Assembly (NCBI RefSeq): GCF_040183065.1
Contig: NC_091122.1
Location: 158,869,455-158,933,454 of the forward strand
Direction of reading: 5' to 3'
Length of the DNA: 64,000 nucleotides
Source of the DNA: Periplaneta americana
Taxonomy: Eukaryota > Arthropoda > Insecta > Blattodea > Blattidae
Part shown: piece by piece, positions 22,101 to 36,000 of the stretch
Layout: each line of letters starts with the position of its first letter
How positions within the stretch are numbered: position 1 is the first letter of the stretch
The notes under the pieces: generated by a model
Databases searched by the model: none
What the model was told of the DNA's origin: nothing
Seen by the model: only the letters and a program-made list of their open reading frames with translations
Position numbers and translations under genes: made by a program

Positions 22101-23270
22101 TCATGAAGGAATATGTGGTGAATGAAGTGGGCATGAGGGTTCATTTTTGGCTCTCCTATTTTCCCTCATCATTATCATCACCATTACAGCAATACTCCAC
22201 AATTACCCTCACTGCACAAGGTCTCGAGACAGGCCTCCAAAACAAATAAAAATGGCTAAAAGTTGTACACACTGTGTTTAATAAAAATGTTATTATTAAA
22301 ATGAAGTGCACCAAGCAAAAGAAGAAGCTTGAGAAATGCTGGTCGTACACATTAATAACAATAATTTTTTCTACGATAGTGCATCAAGTTGCATTTTACC
22401 CAGTTATCAGTGCCTAAAGTGAGTCTTTAAAACACTACTGCGGAAAAAAGTAAGTAATCACTTTAGGCACTGCTATTCATTTTACGTACTTCCAAAGAAA
22501 ATGTAATATTCAATGTACAAACTTCATTCAGTAAGAAATTAAAGCATTACCTCGATCTTTCATTACTTAAATATTACACGTAACACAAATAAGTAACAAA
22601 TTTATCATTCATATCTACATTTTAGCCCTTATTATTCTGAAGTTAGATCTAGTACTGTACACATTGTAACAAGATTTATCATTCAACTGTTTCTAACTGC
22701 TTTGTTGATTACATGGCTGGTTTAGAAGGCCATGAAATCTTTGATCATGAATAAAACAGGCTGCCATTCCGTGGATACTTACTTCTTAATGGTTCTAAGT
22801 TTAAATGGCCATGACATTGTGATCTTATAACCTCTCCAACTTGAAATATTTATTTAATGTAAATTTGTGCTATCATAGAAAAATATTGTATAACACATAT
22901 CCATAAAGTCACCTTTTTGGCACGTGCCAAAAAGAGAATCTTTAAGAACTTGTCTCATAAATAACATTCTTTTGGTTCTATTAGCTACCTTTTAAACAAA
23001 AATTGTGTTTAGTCTAAAAATTGATTCCAATGACGTAAGTCTAGTAGGCCTACAAATGAAATTAATTCAAATAAACTTACATTGAGATATCGTCCAATAT
23101 TTCCATTGTTCTTCGCATCCATAATGTAGCAGTACTCATCATTACCAAAAAATTCACGCACAGATCTATTTTTTGGCTTCTTGTTTTTGTCACTTTCCTT
23201 TGGTTCTGACACAGCAGCAAATCGTGATGGCAGGCGCACTAAAATACACATAAAAACAATAATGTAGTAA

Positions 23271-23309
<39 letters not shown>

Positions 23310-24020
23310 CAGTAGCAGCAGTAGTAGGTACTGCCCGTGTCTCACGTCCTGAACCGAGAGTTCCCTAGTGTTTATAACCATGCCTCTTAAGTCTGCTCGG
23401 ACCGGTACGTCAGCTGCAGCGTGGCGGCACGGCAGCATATTATATGTTATGAAAACATTATCCTATGCTATTGCAGGGGTCTTTACTGTTTATAATACTG
23501 GAGACACTAATCGTGGTTACCACTATCGCTATTATCTTTGATGGCGCTTTCCTAAAATGTATGTATACACTAGGCCATTCTTCGTTGAGTCTGGACAACT
23601 GCTGAATTACCATAGAGCAGCATTTCTCAAAGTATGTTCCGGGATTCCATGAGCCCTATGTGATTTTAAATTTTATTTTATACTTTTTTGCTTGGTTATT
23701 TAACGACATTGTATCAACTACTAGGTTATTTTGCATTATGGGATTGATGATAGCGAAATAGTATTTGGCGAGATAAGTCGGGGATTCGCCAAAGATTACG
23801 TGACATTCGCCTTACGGTTAGGGAAACCTCGGAGAAAAAATCCAACCAGATAATCAGCCCAAGCGGGAATCGAACCCGCGCTCCAGTGCAACTCAGGATC
23901 GATAGGCAAGCGCCTTAGCCGACTGGGCTGCTCCGGTGGCTATTTTATACTCAGTGGATACTATAAAAATATATAAATGTTACGAAAATATAAATCAATA
24001 ATAACATGAAACCACCGATG

Positions 24021-24061
<41 letters not shown>

Positions 24062-27000
24062 CCAAGAATATGCGTAATAATAATATGTTTAATGAACATC
24101 TAAAACGGAAAATACTCATAATACTTATCACTTTCATCACTGGATTCTCTGCGTATGTGTTCACTAAAACAATATCGAAAAGACAAAATGCAGTACAGTA
24201 GAAATGAGACAACTTTCCGCCATAAAATCAGATTGCAGGCTTAAAAAGCAAATACATTCGTCCCACTGAACAGAATTATTGAGATACTAGCTTTCACTTG
24301 TCTGTTAATTATTAAATACTAATAAAATATTACAAGGATTCCGCAATTACACTTTAGATTAAAAGGGGTTTCACGGTGGAAAAAGGTTGAGAAATACTGC
24401 CAAAGAAGAAAGAGTTTACGGATGTGTACACATGACAACCATAATCGCGATTAGGTCGATAATCTCGAGTAGAGACTGTAGTGTACCACTGGTATTAGTG
24501 TTTAGTTACAGGAATTGATGAGGATATAATCTGTTTTGTGAGGGGACAGCCTATACATTCGCTTGTCCATGGCTGATCTTGCTCCATAGCTGACGAAAGG
24601 ACTCTTGAAAAGGCCGATGTGTTGAATGTAGGGTAGTAGATACATGCGGTACCCAGCACCTCCCACTCCCCCCCCCCCCTCTGCATCTCGCCCTGCAAAG
24701 AAACAGCTCAGGAAGTGAGGCACGGGCAGTAGCTATATTGCACTCTTTCATGAATCATTGCTCTATACTCATGCATTATATCTTAATAAAGAAAATTAAT
24801 TTTGCAGTCAAGTTATTATGCCTACAATAAGAATATAAATAAATATCCTTACACTGCTCATTATCTTCATCATCACTGTAATTGTGGTCACTACTGCTTA
24901 CACTTCGAGGCGCCTTCCTTCTAGATTCTACGTGGAAAAGGGAAACAATAAAATTAATCATCATGTACAGTATTTCTGCACAAATTACGTTCGATATGAA
25001 AATCAATTGAAGAAATAGTCCTTCTCTTTTATCAACAGCAGCTCTCAAATTTGGTACCAAAGTACACTCGAAATTAATGCATTACTGTACTACACTAAAA
25101 TCATATAAGTATACACTACATACATTATTCACATACCTTAAGGGGAGAGGATGGTATTTTTTTTAACTTTTTTCCTATTTGGTGTAAAATATTAATTTTT
25201 TGTATGTAGAGAGCTCATAGCTGTAACAACTCAACCAAAAATAAATATTTTGAAAAAAAAAAAAAAAAGAAGATATTTGGGGGCCCAGATTTGAAAAAGA
25301 TATATCCAATGCAGGATTTTACTAAAACCGATATATCTAAACCATTTTTAAAGGTAGATTCATCCAGTTCTTTGCAATGTACTTGCAAAAGCATGCTCTA
25401 CAAACTGTCTGTAACAGAATTTTGATATTTGTCCCTACCTTTGTAAAATAAACAATTAAAATTTAATAACACTTTTCTGATTTCCTTTCTTGCAAACAAA
25501 CGGACGTAGTTTTAAAATGAAATCAATTAACAAAATTCTGTTACAGAGAAAAGTTTCCTAATAGTCTAAAGAATGTGTGTTCTAAATTTCATGCATGTAT
25601 CTTTAATAGTTCAGAAATTATATCCATTTTTGTCTGGCAATGTAGCAAAAAAATGAAGTTACCATAAACCGATAAAAGGGGGCGAGTGATTTAAAAATCC
25701 ATAGCGCAGGAAGTTTAAAAATGGCATCTCAACATCCGATAAGGGCACAAATAAACACGAAATGTTATGCAATGCATTCCACACATATCAAACGGTATTT
25801 TAAAGAAAAACAAATTTTTTTTTAAATTCAATTTACTGGAAACAACAATAAAAGCGGGCGAGTGATTTAAAAATCCACAACGCAGGAAGTTTAAAAATGG
25901 CGTCTCAACATCTGATAAGGGTACAAATATCCACAAAATATTATGCTATGCATTCCACACATATCACAGAGTATTTTAAAGAATTATTTTTAATTTACTC
26001 ATTTTTCACCAAAAAATACCATCCTCTCCCCTTAAGGAATAAACTATCAAGCTATCGAAATCAATTAAAAAAAAAAACCAACATAATTTTAAATAAATGA
26101 TCAAAATGAAGGACTTGTAATTTTTTCGAGTATGTAACAAAGCTGAATATGATTAATTTTGAAAATTATGCACTTCCTCAAACTTTACATATTTCTATGC
26201 AACTTACTTTCTTCATTATAACCTTTATCTGATTCCTTCTCCCCTTCTCTGTCCCTTTCTCTTCCAGAATCTCCATCCCTGTCCCTGTCCCTGTCTCTGT
26301 CTCTGTCTCTGTCTCTGTCCCTGTGTTCGTGTTGACTATCTTCAGAACCATGTCGAGAAGCCCGGTTTCTCAATCTTGTTCTAGAAACAACACACACAAA
26401 AATGTAATGCAGTTCTATTGGCTAGATGAAGTTCAAACACATTTCACAATATCTTTTATGGAAATGCTACAACTAAAGTAAGAACATTTATGAATTGAGT
26501 CTTATATGAAAATAAACAAATAGAAGTTAATTACCGAATGGAGCACTGTTCTGGCAACGGGGTACCTTTTCCCTTCTCCCAGGGTTGCAATGTGAAATCT
26601 TCATCAGAGTCCCGGGCTTCCTGACTTGTTTCACCTTCCTCTTCCTCTTCTTCACTTAGCCCAGAATCAGCTTGTTCTATTACTAGAAATGAGTAAGAGA
26701 TCACACCATTGAGATTTATGTGTAAAATGTATCTAATTAAAAAATTATCACATAAACTGAACCAAAGCATGATAAAATACGTACTGAATTGAATCTGTCC
26801 CAAACATTTTAATATGATTATAACTAGGGACAGGACTTTTATGTAATTACATATTATATTCCTTTGAACCTAACCGTATGTAATAACAAATCTTTGCGAA
26901 TCTTGTAATTACCATTAATATATTAAAATTTGATACTACATATTTTTACATATTTACCCAACATTACATATTATGGCTTGGTATTACATAAATCTACACA

Positions 27001-30000
27001 TTTGGAGGTTTTATTCATTTTTACTTCTTTAAAAGGAAAAAGAAGTTTACAATTGGAAATAAGCCTTTTTACCTCCGAGAAAGGATATATTTTGGGACGA
27101 AACATAACATCTTAGTTCCAGGAAATAAAAGAGGCCCTCACCCCTTACCGGCCACTGTAAATATGAATGAACAAAAGGCAACCTTTCTCATATAACTACT
27201 CTGTATTGTAAAAATCAAGAAGGGAATAATCTCATACGCATAAGCGGACAACATAGTAGTAGGGTCTAAAGACCTTACAAAGTTACAAGAAACAATAAAC
27301 ATCATGTTAAATGGTGCAATAAAAACAAATTTGATATAAATGTGGACAAGACAGAAATGATGATACTCAAAAACGGCAGAAGAGCACCAGAAGCAGTAGA
27401 AATCGTCATGAAGAACAGAAAATTAAAAATTGTACCAGACTACAAATATCTAGGCTTAACAATATAAATCAGCGCAGATATTGATATTAAATATTTTCAT
27501 AATTTTACATATTTTTGCACATATTCAGCTTATTTTTCTTACATAAATATGTACATATTTCACACCTTGATATTACATAAAAATCCAGTCCCTAAATATA
27601 ACTTATTATTGCAATTTTAAAACAAATAAACAAGCATAAATAAAAACAAACATTATTTAAAAGCCCTTTTACAATTTCATATACAATTTACTTATAGTCT
27701 ACACCAGATATTCTCCTGAAGTTCAAAATATGAGCTTTTCCAAAGCAAAATTCCATTAGTTAATATTTCTACATATATGTAACAATCATCCAGCAATTTA
27801 GGTAAAGAAATTACATGAAAATTCTTATTTATAAATTCCTCCGATTTCTCTTATTATAATAATTAAACTTTACCACATTAAAAGCAACAGGGGTTGTAGC
27901 TCAGTGGTAGAGGTATAACTGCAGATTGAGAGGTCCCTCATTCGAACCCGAGTGTCTCTTAATTTTTTTAATTACATTTAATTCTTAATAATTTCATATA
28001 ATTAACAATAAAATAGTTGTTAAAGAAATTTATTTATTTATTTATGTACATTTCTTAACAGTCATTTTTAAAAGTAGACCTACCAATGTCTGAATCATTT
28101 TAGTTATGAGTTGTAATTGCTACTGTGTGATATTTGATAGGAAGTAATAGACAATCGGTGCAAATAATTGAAAGTCAATATTAAAAATACTTTTTGCACT
28201 AGAGTTAAAAGTACTTTCTACACACTACCACACAATCGACAATCTTTAACATCCTTGCCTAGTGCTAAAAGCTCTACTTTTAGAAATGGATGTCTAAAAA
28301 CAATTTAGCAATTTATTTTTTAAATATTATATTAAAACATTACTAAAATGTTATTCATAATTTACATAAAAACCCTAATCTTGCACTGAAATCTCCTAAA
28401 AACAGGCACAGTGTTTCGAGGGTAGCTATAAAATACAGGTTGCATAAAACTGAAAAGGATGGGGCAAGTGAATCACACTGTGTACATTCATAACAAGTAA
28501 TAAAATAATAGTTTATGTGAACTTAAATTCCGTTGTATTGGATGCAACACACAATTTTTTTTATTGGATTATTTTACAATGCTGTATCACATCTAGGTTA
28601 TTCAGCATCTGAATGATATGAAGGTGATAATGCCAGTGAAATGAGGCTGGAGTCCAGCACCGAAAGTTACCCAGCATTTGCTCGTATTGGGTTGAGGGAA
28701 AACCCCGGAAAAAATCTCAACCAAGCTACTTGCCCTGACCGGGATTCGAACCTGGGCCACCTGGTTTCGCAGCCAGACACACTGACCGTTACTCCACAGG
28801 TGTGGACAACACATAATTGAATGGACGACAACAAAATCCCAAAATCCCTGTACAAATTTTGAATTACCGACTAAGAGGGAAGAAAAGATTAGGAAGACCT
28901 TTAAAACAACGACGACGACGATATTTGTACTCAGATGGTTCTCTTACACTTCTACATATTCCAAAAGAATAAAGTGTTATTAAAATACAGTAGACAGTTC
29001 AAATTTCTATGAAAATTGTCTGAAAGATATGAGATTCTTCGCAATGTGACTACCTTAAAATATAAAAATACAACACCCAATTACCTCTGGACCTCCTAAC
29101 CTCACAGCTTCCTCTCTCCTCAGAAGGTGAGTCGCTGTCGTCTTCTACAACGTCACTCTCATATCCTTCTTTCAGTTTCTCCACCACTTCAATGTAGTCC
29201 AATTCTGCCAAGTATTCATCACCATAGTTCTTGCCTCCCTGTATCAGACAATTGCGATAATATATATTCACACATTCCATTCTGGAATTTGTGATCTACA
29301 ATAGTAAATTTTAACCCTCTTAACATCATGAGAAATGGTTATGCGCTCGCCGGAAACTATGCTAGCAGTGGGCCACGAGTCACCTGCTGTTTTCTTGCCT
29401 CACATCATAATAATGTCTCTGCATGATCCATATATTTATCAAAACAAAAGAATACTCATAGAGAACATTAGTGTAAATTTCTTCTATCCTCTATCCCATA
29501 CACAACACTCATTTATTATATATTATATTACCTCATTTGCTCCTTGTTCAGTAAGTAGTCGTCCAGCATAAATGCAGATGAAGCCTCCTTGAGGGATGTC
29601 ATTAAGGCAGCGAATACCCCAGCCACGGTTCTCTGTCTTGAAGACCTGGAGCTTAATTTGGAGAGGTTGCTGAGCAACTCGATTCAAACATGTGTTTGAA
29701 CACTTGCATCTGTAATAGCATACAGAAAATTGACATAATTCAATCGATGCATTGCTTATATTTGTAAATTCGATTAATCTGCTTGCTATGTATTGTATAT
29801 TTTTGTAAAGCCATCACGCAGCTCAGTCGGCAGACTTGCTGCCTGCTGATCAAGAGATGCGCTCAGGCTTGGGTTACATTCCCGCTTGGGCTTATTACCT
29901 AATTGGGTTTTTACAGAGGTTTTCCCAACTGTAAGGCAAATTTCAGGTAATCTATAGTGAATTCTCGGCCTCACCTTATCTCGCCATGCATTTGTGGGGA

Positions 30001-33000
30001 AAAAATAGTTATGGAATAAATCTCGTATGTGAAGCTTTTTACATAAATAAATTGATTCTACATGAAGTTCAAGCTTTATTTCCTTCTTAAAAAATGTAGG
30101 CTACTTAGGTTTTATATATATTATTATAATATACCGAAGTACATATGCTATTTCCATGCAGATATTCTGCATCATCATACGATGAAAGAGTAATGGAACG
30201 CAGAAAAATTCTCTCCGGTGCCGGGATTTGAACCCGGGTTTTCAGCTCTACGTGCTTACGCTTTATCCACTAAGCCACATCGGATTCCATCCCGGCGTCG
30301 GAAGAATCGTCTCAGTTTTAAGTTCCAACTCTTGGGTTCCCTCTAGTGGCTGCGCTCTGCACTACGTCATAGATATCTATGAACCTAAGACCGAAGTCCA
30401 CACATGTGCTAAAGTGCACTTGTAATGAGTGACTAGTTGGCCGGGATCCGACGGAATAAGCGCCATTACTCTTTCATCGTATGATGACGCAGAATATCTG
30501 CATGGAAATATCATATGTACTTCGGTACATTATAATAATATATATGATATGCGTAAATCACTTCGTGATTTAAGACGGCGCTTACTCCGTCGGATCCCGG
30601 CCAACTAGTCACTCATAACGAGTGCACCTCAGCACATGTGTGGACTTCGGTCCTACGTTCATAGACATCTATGACGTAGTGCAGAGCGCGGCCACTAGAG
30701 GGAACCCAAGAGTTGGAACTTAAAACTGAGACGATTCTTCCGACGCCGGGGTGGAATCCGGTGTGGCTTAGTGGATAAAGCGTCAGCACGTAGAGCTGAA
30801 AACCCGGATTCACTTCCCGGTGCCGGAGAGAATTTTTCTCCGTTCCATTACTCTTTCATCGTACTCTTTCATCCTACTTAGGTTTGTTTTGTCATTTGTA
30901 AAATTTCACCGACATAAGTTTCATTTGATCTTACAAATCTTGAACCCAAGGATGTGTTATTTCTAGACCATAGGTGGCAAATTGAATAAAATGTTTAAAG
31001 CAAGAGCATTTAAGAATCAACATTAAATCTGTACAGTGTGAAAGGAACAACTTACCGAGCATTACATTCATAGATTCCTGTCATCACTGGTTCTGGCAGT
31101 CTTCTGTAGATATAACCAACTGTTGGATCAACAACTCCTCCTGGTCCATAGGCAGTTCCTTGAATTGTAAGCTGCCAACAAGCACACTTGTCTCGATCCT
31201 GCGAAGCAAACACATGATAAACATATATTATGCAATCGGACATTCAGCTGTATCAACAGAAAAATTGTTCTGGGGTCAGGTATCGATCCAGGACCTTTGG
31301 CTGAGCGCACCAATGCTTTAACCAACTGAACTATCCAGGAACTTCACCTGATACCGTCTAAATTTTTCCCTTTGAATCCACATAACTCGAGTGGGCTGAT
31401 AAGATGCCAGAAACCCAAATCGAGTGCATGCAAACTCTGTCATTTATTTACTGCTGTTACCTGAATCTCACTGTTGTGGTCCAGAGCAACTAAAGAGATG
31501 TCACTGCTTGATATTGAAGCCATGGCAATGTTGTCATCCCCTGCATTTGTTGATAATGGTTTAAAGAAGAGATTTATTTCTGGATGACACTCTTTTCTGT
31601 ACTAATTTTTAAACATTTTCTCTTAATTTAAGATAATACATTTGGTAGATCGGATTAAAGTCAAGAAAACTGTTAAGAATGTTCAATAAAATGTGTGTGT
31701 GTGTCTAATCTCTATCCACTTCACTTTGCGTGATTCAGATTCCGCATACTGCAGATAGATGGTAGGACTGTGACACATTTTCAAATTGCACACCACTTTG
31801 GCGGGCCATGTTATGCATGATATATAAGTGTTCGTGTAAGTGTAGTGTAGGGAATGGCTGAGGATGATAATGAAGGTGAGGAAGGGAGAAGGGGAAACCT
31901 GGTGCCAGCATGTAGCCTACTCCTGTTGAATAGCACCAAGAGGGCTGCCAAGTTTAACGTCCCCATCCGACAGACACATCACTATCAACAGTGACACATA
32001 CCTTCCCTTCATATGCATTGTGGAGAGATTTGAGATTTAACCCAGGCATATTGGTGCATAATTTAGTGATTAGAAGTTGTGCACCGCCATCTCTCCTGGT
32101 CCTAAGGTAGAATTTTTACAAGAAAATCTCTGACCTGCCGGGAATCGAGCCTGGGCTGGCTAGTCTGGAGGCAGATATGCTACCACAGAGCTAACTCGGC
32201 AGACTCAATAAAATATTATAACCTCAAATATTTGTTGAATTGTAACGATTCATTGTACGTAAATTAAAGCTTAGTAAAATATTGTGGTGTTTTATTACAT
32301 GGTGAAAAGGAGCCCGAATTATCGCGAATTCCGAATTAGTGGAGTTCAACTATCTTAACTCAGCAACATCAAATGACATCTGCTTCCTAAAGGTACGGTC
32401 ACACGTCGCTACTTTTGCAGCGCTGCAGTACAAAAAACTGCGCAACTCTTGTACTGCGACGTGTGAACAACGGTGCAACCCGAAAAGTAGCGGCTGCCGA
32501 ACCTGCTGCCCGCTACTTTTCCATGCTGCACGCAGCTTAAAAGTAGCGACGTGTGAACAGGGTTCTCAGGGTTACAGCTGCAGCATTTTTGATATTGGTT
32601 TTGTTGAAACTTTTGCAGCGGTTGCAACAAGTGTTACCACCCAAATGTGCCAATGATACTTTTATTGTTTGGATATATTCTAATGTTAAATGTGATGAAA
32701 ATAAATTATTTGTAACAGTTATTAAATACACAACACAGTCTGAGCATAATTGCTGACGATATAATTCATTTTTTAAATTTTCCGTAGCGTAGTTCCAAAC
32801 AGGAGGGTTGCCAACATTGATTACGTGAATATACTGTTGGTTATCATTTAAGTATATAGGCGTTTTTAAAAGCTTTATAGTAAAAATAATGTCAATTTCT
32901 GAATACTAGATACGACAGAAAAGCAAATAATAGATAAGGAAGCTTTCGCATGTTTCTTAATAATGCGAACATAACCACAAAATGTATATTGAGAAGTCAA

Positions 33001-36000
33001 CACGGAGATGGAAACCTGCAGCATGACTGCGGCTGCAAAAGTAGCGCCTTGTGTGTGAACAGACTCGCAACCTCCAGTTGCAACTTTTGCAGCACTCGGG
33101 TTGGGCAGCACGAAAAGTAGCGTGCAGTGCGCTACTTTTGGCTTATGTGTGAACACGACACGCAACTTTTGCAGCTGCAGTACAAAAGTTGCGCTGCAAA
33201 AGCAGCGATGTGTGACCGTACCTTAAAGCACCACTAAATAAAATTCTAAGTACGGATCCATCAGTAACATGACTTAGTCAGTATTATATGGTGTAACTTA
33301 TTTCTCTCACAAAAAAGCGAAGATTCACCTGACAGTCATCTGTACAGTCACAACCAGTAAGGAACTCTGGATCAAGGTTGAGGTCCACTCCATCAGTAGG
33401 TTCACGCTTTGTTGAATAAGACACATAGTCAGGCAGGCTGTGGTCCACACAGTTTACACATGGCACTGGAACGTGTTCTGCTCCATATGACAAGTCCTGT
33501 AACATAAAATGTCACACACATTTCACTACCATCAGTTTCAATCGATATTTTTTTGTTTTATTTTAATATAACGCAAAATAATTACAGCCTGATATAAACG
33601 ATCTTTCTACAGTGTCATAGCTAGCTATTGTTTCATTTCATCAACTATAATTTCAGACAGAAGCATATCTCTTACCTTAATATTTGAGAAGCCTCTCTCT
33701 AAGACAAACTCAGCAAAGCAATGGACCCAGAAGTCGAAATCAAAGAGATCAACTGCCATATTGGATTTGGTTACTCGCAGGTATCGATGAAGTTCCTCCA
33801 TGTTACGAAGGCGACGACCACATGGAGCTCTGTAGATAACCACTCGTTTCCCTCGACATCTACTGACTTGCCTGCAAAGACATGGCTCACAAATAAGTGA
33901 AGATTACATCATTATGGACAAATGTAATACTTCTAGAATGTAAGGAAGTTCTTCTTACCTCTCCCATGAACAAAGCATTGGAATCACCAATGGGTTCTCA
34001 CCCTTCATAGCCTTAGGATCATATTCTGTTCCTGTTAGACAGCTAGCTCCACACTGATGTGGTTCAAATGTCTTAGGTCGACGTCGAGATGAATTCAACT
34101 GCAGGAACTGAAAAATAAAATCAAAAGCCTTTATACATTAACAGTCTTACTAATAAACCGTGTATAGTTTTTATACGAGATTTATGCAGAGTTGAGACAG
34201 AAAACGTTACTAATAAACCGTGAATAAGCTATGGACGTATAAACAGGCTGTAACTATACAATGGGAATTGCTTTGCAGTAGTTATATACACGAAACCCCT
34301 TGTTTAAGCGTTATATATAGGGAAAAAATGGCCGCCCCTCTAACAGCTGTTCGTATCGACTGTCATTTTATGATGATGGTTACCTTGTAACCACAGAAGA
34401 ACAAACCAAAGATCATAGAATTATTGGAATAATATTGCTGTAGCTTGTACTCTTTGACCAAAATGTAGTGTGGTAATCGATTAGAGCCAGTTGTACTATC
34501 GATATTTAACACGCCACACTAGAGTGCTCTACCGGATGCAATAGAGAACCTCAGATATTCTATTACCTTTCGTAACGAAGGAATGACGAAACTATGATGT
34601 AGCTGTGTAACAGTTATACTGTTATACACGACGTATGTAGTGATTATTAGTAAGGAATTTACACACGACTTATAAACGAGCTACTTATTGTATAAGTATA
34701 AGACAGTTAAAGTCTGCATATAGAGTTTTTATTAGTAAGACCGTAACAGTCTTACTAATAAACCATGTATAGTTTTTATACGAGACTTATGCAGAGTTGA
34801 GACAGGAAACGTTACTAATAAACCATGCATATGTGATGGATGTATAAACAGTCTGTAACTATACAATGGGAATTGCTTTGCAGTAGTTGTATACACAAAA
34901 CCCCTTGTTTAAGCGTTGTATATAGAGAAAAAATGGCCGCCCCTCTAACAGCTGTTCGTATCGACTGTCATTTTATGATGATAGTTGTCTTGTAACTACA
35001 GAAGAACAAACCAAAGAGTATGGAATAATTAGAATAATATTGCTGTAGCTTATTCTCTTTGACCAAAATATAGTGTGGTAATCGATTAGAGCCAGTTGTA
35101 TTATCAATACTTAACCGGCAAACTAGAGCGCTCTACCGGATGCAATAGAGAACCTCAGATATTCTATTACCTTTTGTAATGAAGTAATGACGAAACTATG
35201 ACGTAGCTGTGTAACAGTTATACTGTTATACACGACGTATGTAGTGATTATTAGTAAGGAATTTACACACGACTTATAAACGAGCTACTTATTGTATAAG
35301 TATAAGACAGTTAAATTCTGCATATAGAGTTTTTATTAGTAAGACCGTAACAGTCTTACTAATAAACCATGTATAGTTTTTATACGAGACTTATGCAGAG
35401 TTGAGACAGGAAACGTTACTAATAAACCATGCATATGTGATGGATGTATAAACAGTCTGTAACTATACAATGGGAATTGCTTTGCAGTAGTTGTATACAC
35501 AAAACCCCTTGTTTAAGCATTGTATATAGAGAAAAAATGGCCGCCCCTCTAACAGCTGTTCGTATCGACTGTCATTTTATGATGATAGTTGTCTTGTAAC
35601 TACAGAAGAACAAACCAAAGAGTATGGAATAATTAGAATAATATTGCTGTAGCTTATTCTCTTTGACCAAAATATAGTGTGGTAATCGATTAGAGCCAGT
35701 TGTATTATCAATACTTAACCGGCAAACTAGAGCGCTCTACCGGATGCAATAGAGAACCTCAGATATTCTATTACCTTTTGTAATGAAGTAATGACGAAAC
35801 TATGACGTAGCTGTGTAACAGTTATACTGTTATACACGACGTATGTAGTGATTATTAGTAAGGAATTTACACACGACTTATAAACGAGCTACTTATTGTA
35901 TAAGTATAAGACAGTTAAAGTCTGCATATAGAGTTTTTATTAGTAAGACCGTAACAGTCTTACTAATAAACCATGTATAGTTTTTATACGAGACTTATGC

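Noticed and set aside
23190..23438. Poly-Leu frame next to a SETDB1 exon
   Set aside because: It is a readout of the AGT microsatellite.
27890..27961. Functional tRNA-Cys gene
   Set aside because: The acceptor stem is unpaired and several arm bases are changed; it is kept only as a pseudogene or SINE head.
28602..28855. Minus-strand frames of 62-70 codons
   Set aside because: They lie on the tRNA-derived SINE at 28555-28806 and read through its promoter boxes.
31461..31540. Constitutive SETDB1 exon
   Set aside because: The flanking exons already join in phase and reconstruct the conserved pre-SET; inclusion would break the frame.
32339..33165. Cys-rich frames on both strands
   Set aside because: They are translations of the repeated tips of TIR family D, and equivalents occur in copy 2 at 42928-43742.
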